DNA of 16,035 nucleotides from UBA8518 sp041659585 (GTDB lineage: Bacteria; Patescibacteriota; Minisyncoccia; Moranbacterales; UBA2206), in assembly GCA_041659585.1 (NCBI GenBank), contig JBAZXY010000021.1:1-16035 (forward strand), read 5' to 3'. Positions 13,061 to 16,035 of this stretch are shown here, piece by piece. Made by a program: the position numbers and the translations under genes. The notes under the pieces were generated by a model. That model saw nothing but the letters and a program-made list of their open reading frames with translations, was not told where the DNA came from and did no database searches. Position 1 is the first letter of the stretch. Every line of letters starts with the position of its first letter.

Positions 13061-15700
13061 ATGGGAATATTCACTAAGTTATTTGGTTCAAATCAGCGAG
13101 AAATCAGCAAATTGATGCCAATCATAGAGAAAATAAATGCTCTGGGGGATCAGATGAATAAACTGTCTGATGGACAATTGCGTGGGAAAACTCAGGAATT
13201 TCGAGAAAGATTGGGAAAGGGAGAGACTTTGGATAATATTTTACCAGAGGCCTTCGCGGTAGTTAAGGAGGTGGCTGATCGGGTGAATGGTACTCGGCCA
13301 TTTGATATGCAATTGATTGGTGGTATTGTTTTGCATCAAGGCAAAATAGCGGAAATGAAAACCGGAGAGGGTAAAACCCTAACCTCCACCCTGCCTATTT
13401 ATTTGAATGCTTTGTCTGGCAAGGGAGTGCATGTAATTACAGTGAATGACTATCTAGCTAAAAGGGATTGCAATTGGATGGGTTCTATTTTTCATTTTCT
13501 TGGAATCTCAACAGCCTGTATCGTACATGATTCATCTTATTTGTATGAGCCGAAAAAATTTGATGGCTCAGAGGTGAGTGTGGAAATGGAAAATTTACGT
13601 GAAATTGCTAGGCGGGATGCTTATAATGCTGACATCACTTATGGCACTAACAATGAATATGGATTTGATTATTTGCGGGACAACATGGTTCAATCGAAGG
13701 AGCAGATGGTGCAGCGGGAATTGAATTTTGCCATCGTGGATGAAGTGGATTCCATTTTAATTGATGAAGCTAGGACGCCCCTCATTATTTCCGCTCCGGA
13801 TACCGAATCTACTAAATTGTATCAGCAATTTGCGCAAATCGTACCGCGCTTGAAAAAGGAAGAGGATTATGAAGTGGATGAGAAAATGAAGTCAGTAGTA
13901 ATTACCGAATCCGGCATCAATAAGGTGGAGCAAATGCTGGGCATGGGTAATTTGTATGAGGCGGGAAAGATTAGCTATGTGCATCATTTGGAGCAGGCTC
14001 TGAAAGCGCAAGTTATTTTCCAGCTCGATAGAGATTACGTGGTCAAAGAAGGTGAGGTGATTATAGTAGATGATTTCACCGGGCGCATGATGCCGGGACG
14101 TCGCTATAGCGAGGGTTTGCATCAAGCTATTGAGGCTAAAGAGCAGGTAAAAGTACAAAAAGAATCCCGTACGTTGGCGACCATTACTTTTCAGAATTAT
14201 TTTAGAATTTATCATAAATTAGCCGGGATGACTGGAACAGCCTTGACTAGTGCAGAGGAATTTTTCAAGGTATATGGCGTGGATGTGTTGGAGATCCCGA
14301 CTAATCGCAATATTCAACGCCAAGATTTGCCGGATGTTATCTATAAAACAGAAAAGGGTAAATTCTATGCCATTATGGAGGAAATCAAAGAGCGCCATGC
14401 CAAGGGACAGCCTGTTTTAGTGGGCACCATTGCCATTGAAAAATCAGAATATTTGAGTGCCCTTTTGCAACGAAATGGTGTGCCGCACGAAGTATTGAAT
14501 GCTAAGAATCATGAACGGGAAGCGGCTATTATCGCCAAGGCGGGTCATTTGGGGTCAGTGACGATTGCAACCAATATGGCTGGACGAGGAACGGACATCA
14601 AATTAGGTGAAGGTGTGAAAGAGGTCGGCGGACTGCTTATTATTGGAACAGAACGGCATGAAGCGCGCAGAATTGATAATCAATTGCGCGGTCGAGCGGG
14701 AAGGCAAGGTGACCCGGGTGCCTCGCAGTTTTATGTTTCTCTGGAGGATGAATTGATGCGCCGATTTGGCGGTGATAAATTGAAAAACCTGATGGATAAA
14801 TTAGGTTTGCCTGATGACCAGCCTATTCAGAATGCTATTATTTCTAAATCTATTGAGAATGCCCAGACGAAAATCGAAGGATTTAACTTTGATATTAGAA
14901 AACATGTTTTGGATTATGATGATGTGATGAATAAGCAACGTGAAGTGGTGTATAAAAAAAGAAGAGAGATTCTGGAAATGCAAGACACAAAAAGTGAGAT
15001 GCTGGATTATCTCAATGAGGAGATGGAGAGAGTGGTGGCTATGAATTGCTTGGGAGAAGAAGGTGAATGGGATATTCCGGAAATTGTGAATGCGTTTTGT
15101 GCGATTGTTTTTGCTGAAATAGACATTACAGCGAAGCTGGAAGAAATCCGTAAGGCCAGCCGTTTTAACAATGCTGAAAAAATTACTCAAATGACGGAGC
15201 TTCTAATGGGTATTGCGAAAGAAATTTACAATAAAAAAGAGTCGATGATTGGGATGGAACAAATGAGGATGATTGAAAAATCTATTATTCTTCAAACAAC
15301 TGACATGACCTGGATGAATCATTTGGATGAAATTGATTACTTGCGAGAAGGCATTGGATTGAGAGGTTATGGCCAACGAGATCCGCTAATTGAATATAAG
15401 AAAGAAGCTTTTGATATGTTCTCACATTTGATGAATAATATCCGGGGTAATATTGTGAATACTATTTTTCGAGTGAATGTGGGTCCTGTGCCAAGTGAGC
15501 AGCCGCAGGAGAAGCTTAGTTTTAGTGGAGCAGCGACAGAGGTGGAGCAATTTGGGGCGGTGAAAGACTCGGCGCAGTCTGAGAAAAAAAACAGTCCCAT
15601 TGTGCATGTAGATAAAATCGGCAGAAATGATCCTTGTCCTTGCGGAGCGACTAAGTCGGACGGAACTCCTGTGAAATATAAACATTGTTGCGGTAAATAA
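13061..15700 (+). CDS. secA: Preprotein translocase ATPase SecA
   Basis: SecA pushes unfolded preproteins through SecYEG using ATP. The 879-aa protein has the full domain order. NBD1 has Walker A MKTGEGKT (99-106), YGTNNEYGFDYLRDNM (194-209) and Walker B DEVD (227-230). The preprotein cross-linking domain lies in between, then MTGTALTSAEEF. NBD2 has ATNMAGRGTDIKLG, GTERHEARRIDNQLRGRAGRQGD-type residues and SLEDELMRRFG. The helical scaffold and wing (LDYDDVMNKQREVVYKKRR) come next, and a C-terminal SEC-C zinc motif closes the protein. The zinc motif is unusual: C859-P-C861, then 14 residues to C876-C877, where the common form has 8 residues. The spacer contains SDGTPV. The ATG start gives the normal MGIFTKLFG beginning. 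It has its own promoter. Confidence 0.98.
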   Translation: MGIFTKLFGSNQREISKLMPIIEKINALGDQMNKLSDGQLRGKTQEFRERLGKGETLDNILPEAFAVVKEVADRVNGTRPFDMQLIGGIVLHQGKIAEMKTGEGKTLTSTLPIYLNALSGKGVHVITVNDYLAKRDCNWMGSIFHFLGISTACIVHDSSYLYEPKKFDGSEVSVEMENLREIARRDAYNADITYGTNNEYGFDYLRDNMVQSKEQMVQRELNFAIVDEVDSILIDEARTPLIISAPDTESTKLYQQFAQIVPRLKKEEDYEVDEKMKSVVITESGINKVEQMLGMGNLYEAGKISYVHHLEQALKAQVIFQLDRDYVVKEGEVIIVDDFTGRMMPGRRYSEGLHQAIEAKEQVKVQKESRTLATITFQNYFRIYHKLAGMTGTALTSAEEFFKVYGVDVLEIPTNRNIQRQDLPDVIYKTEKGKFYAIMEEIKERHAKGQPVLVGTIAIEKSEYLSALLQRNGVPHEVLNAKNHEREAAIIAKAGHLGSVTIATNMAGRGTDIKLGEGVKEVGGLLIIGTERHEARRIDNQLRGRAGRQGDPGASQFYVSLEDELMRRFGGDKLKNLMDKLGLPDDQPIQNAIISKSIENAQTKIEGFNFDIRKHVLDYDDVMNKQREVVYKKRREILEMQDTKSEMLDYLNEEMERVVAMNCLGEEGEWDIPEIVNAFCAIVFAEIDITAKLEEIRKASRFNNAEKITQMTELLMGIAKEIYNKKESMIGMEQMRMIEKSIILQTTDMTWMNHLDEIDYLREGIGLRGYGQRDPLIEYKKEAFDMFSHLMNNIRGNIVNTIFRVNVGPVPSEQPQEKLSFSGAATEVEQFGAVKDSAQSEKKNSPIVHVDKIGRNDPCPCGATKSDGTPVKYKHCCGK

Positions 15701-15710
15701 TTTCAGTTAT

Positions 15711-15762
15711 CATAGCCAAGCTAAGCGGAGTCCGCCAAAGCTTTAGCGTCGGTGGATGGAGC
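15711..15762 (+). repeat. Imperfect palindromic element after secA
   Basis: This GC-richer patch differs in composition from its surroundings. It holds GCGGAGTCCGC (an 11-nt near-palindrome), AAAGCTTT (perfect 8-mer), and TCCGCC paired with GGTGGA over 6 bp with one G-T pair. CTAAGC and GCTTTAG also pair with one bulge. No T-tract follows, so it is not a standard terminator. It has the look of an interspersed palindromic repeat, but only one copy is in the window. Confidence 0.5.
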
Positions 15763-15795
15763 GGGAAAAAATTTAAGAAATGTTGCGGGGCATAG
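15757..15795 (+). pseudogene. Orphan SEC-C zinc-tail coding remnant
   Basis: In a frame different from secA, this stretch reads W-S-G-K-K-F-K-K-C-C-G-A followed by TAG. That matches the second half of a standard SEC-C motif (C-P-C-G-S-G-K-K-Y-K-K-C-C-G) as found at SecA ends. Its DNA also resembles the true secA end at about 16 of 20 positions. The C-P-C half is missing, with the palindromic element directly upstream instead. It has no start codon and is probably not translated. A chance match is possible but seems unlikely this close to secA. Confidence 0.5.
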
Positions 15796-15824
15796 AGTGA
15801 TAATCCATAAAAAGAGAAAAACAT

Positions 15825-16035
15825 ATGCGATTTCTTTTTTCAATTGAAAAATCGGTAGGGTCGGTTATTTTTCGCAAAAAGGAAAATGGTGAAAAAGAAT
15901 TTTTAATCCTGCACTATCCTAATGGCCACTGGGATTTTGCCAAGGGGCATACGGAAGAGGGTGAGACGGAACATTTCACCTTGTTGCGCGAAGTAGCTGA
16001 AGAAACTGGTATTACTGATCTGGAAGTTGTCCCTA
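15825..16035 (+). CDS. NUDIX hydrolase, 5' part (cut by window end)
   Basis: The first 70 codons of a NUDIX pyrophosphohydrolase are present; the gene runs off the window. The full signature G-x5-E-x7-R-E-x-x-E-E-x-G-I is seen at residues 41-63 (G41, E47, R55, E56, E59, E60), with the metal-binding Glu residues intact. The stretch GHWDFAKGHTEEGE resembles the W-x-F-P-K-G-H segment of diadenosine tetraphosphate (Ap4A) hydrolases, with Ala in place of Pro. SVGSVIFRKKENGEKEFLIL is the usual first strand pair. A housekeeping role on Ap4A or a related nucleotide is plausible, but the substrate cannot be fixed from this fragment. The ATG follows an A-rich stretch, with only a weak AGAG as a possible ribosome site and a weak TTGCGG/CATAAA promoter-like pair upstream. 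Confidence 0.88.
   Translation, partial: MRFLFSIEKSVGSVIFRKKENGEKEFLILHYPNGHWDFAKGHTEEGETEHFTLLREVAEETGITDLEVVP

Noticed and set aside
15711..15762. Palindromic patch as the secA terminator
   Set aside because: The stems are short and imperfect and no T-tract follows.

Overview
The window looks like a core chromosomal segment of a Candidate Phyla Radiation (Patescibacteria) bacterium, probably of the Parcubacteria group (Moranbacteria, Magasanikbacteria or Falkowbacteria would fit). This is inferred from style and was not tested by a search. The signs are moderately AT-rich DNA, almost no Shine-Dalgarno sites, short intergenic gaps filled with AATTT-type low-complexity repeats, a khpA-trmD pair, a short RaiA/HPF, and small secreted Cys proteins. 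All complete genes read through with the standard code and end in TAA or TAG.

Layout. (1) 31-2058, minus strand: a bifunctional class A penicillin-binding protein, divergent from the rest. (2) 2089-2325: an intergenic region with promoters facing both ways. (3) 2326-2658: khpA, a KH-domain RNA-binding protein with its own strong promoter and terminator. (4) 2750-11361: a run of same-strand genes, trmD - ftsW - murG - murC - P-type cation ATPase - murB - raiA, closed by a clear rho-independent terminator at 11386-11412. (5) 11455-12573: a membrane-anchored protein with features of the lytic transglycosylase/lysozyme fold. (6) 12635-12916: a small membrane-anchored Cys protein with its own promoter. 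(7) 13061-15700: secA with its own promoter. (8) 15701-15824: an imperfect palindromic repeat and an orphan copy of a SEC-C zinc-tail coding sequence. (9) 15825 to the window end: the start of a NUDIX hydrolase.

The common theme is the cell envelope. MurB and MurC make the UDP-MurNAc and UDP-MurNAc-Ala precursors, MurG makes lipid II, FtsW polymerises it at the septum, and the class A PBP polymerises and cross-links glycan. The transglycosylase-like protein may cut or trim glycan, and SecA exports envelope proteins. TrmD, KhpA and RaiA serve translation. The ATPase sits inside the mur run and is coupled to murB by a 2-nt gap. Its membrane ion-site residues resemble Na+/K+-ATPase more than Ca2+-ATPase.

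The most interesting points are four tandem AATTTCC repeats translated in frame inside trmD, the Na,K-type ion site of the ATPase, the orphan SEC-C tail after secA, the divergent transglycosylase-like protein, and promoters placed so close to start codons that leaderless or near-leaderless mRNAs are likely. No new multi-gene defence or mobile system was found. I saw no tRNA, rRNA, CRISPR array, IS element or phage gene.
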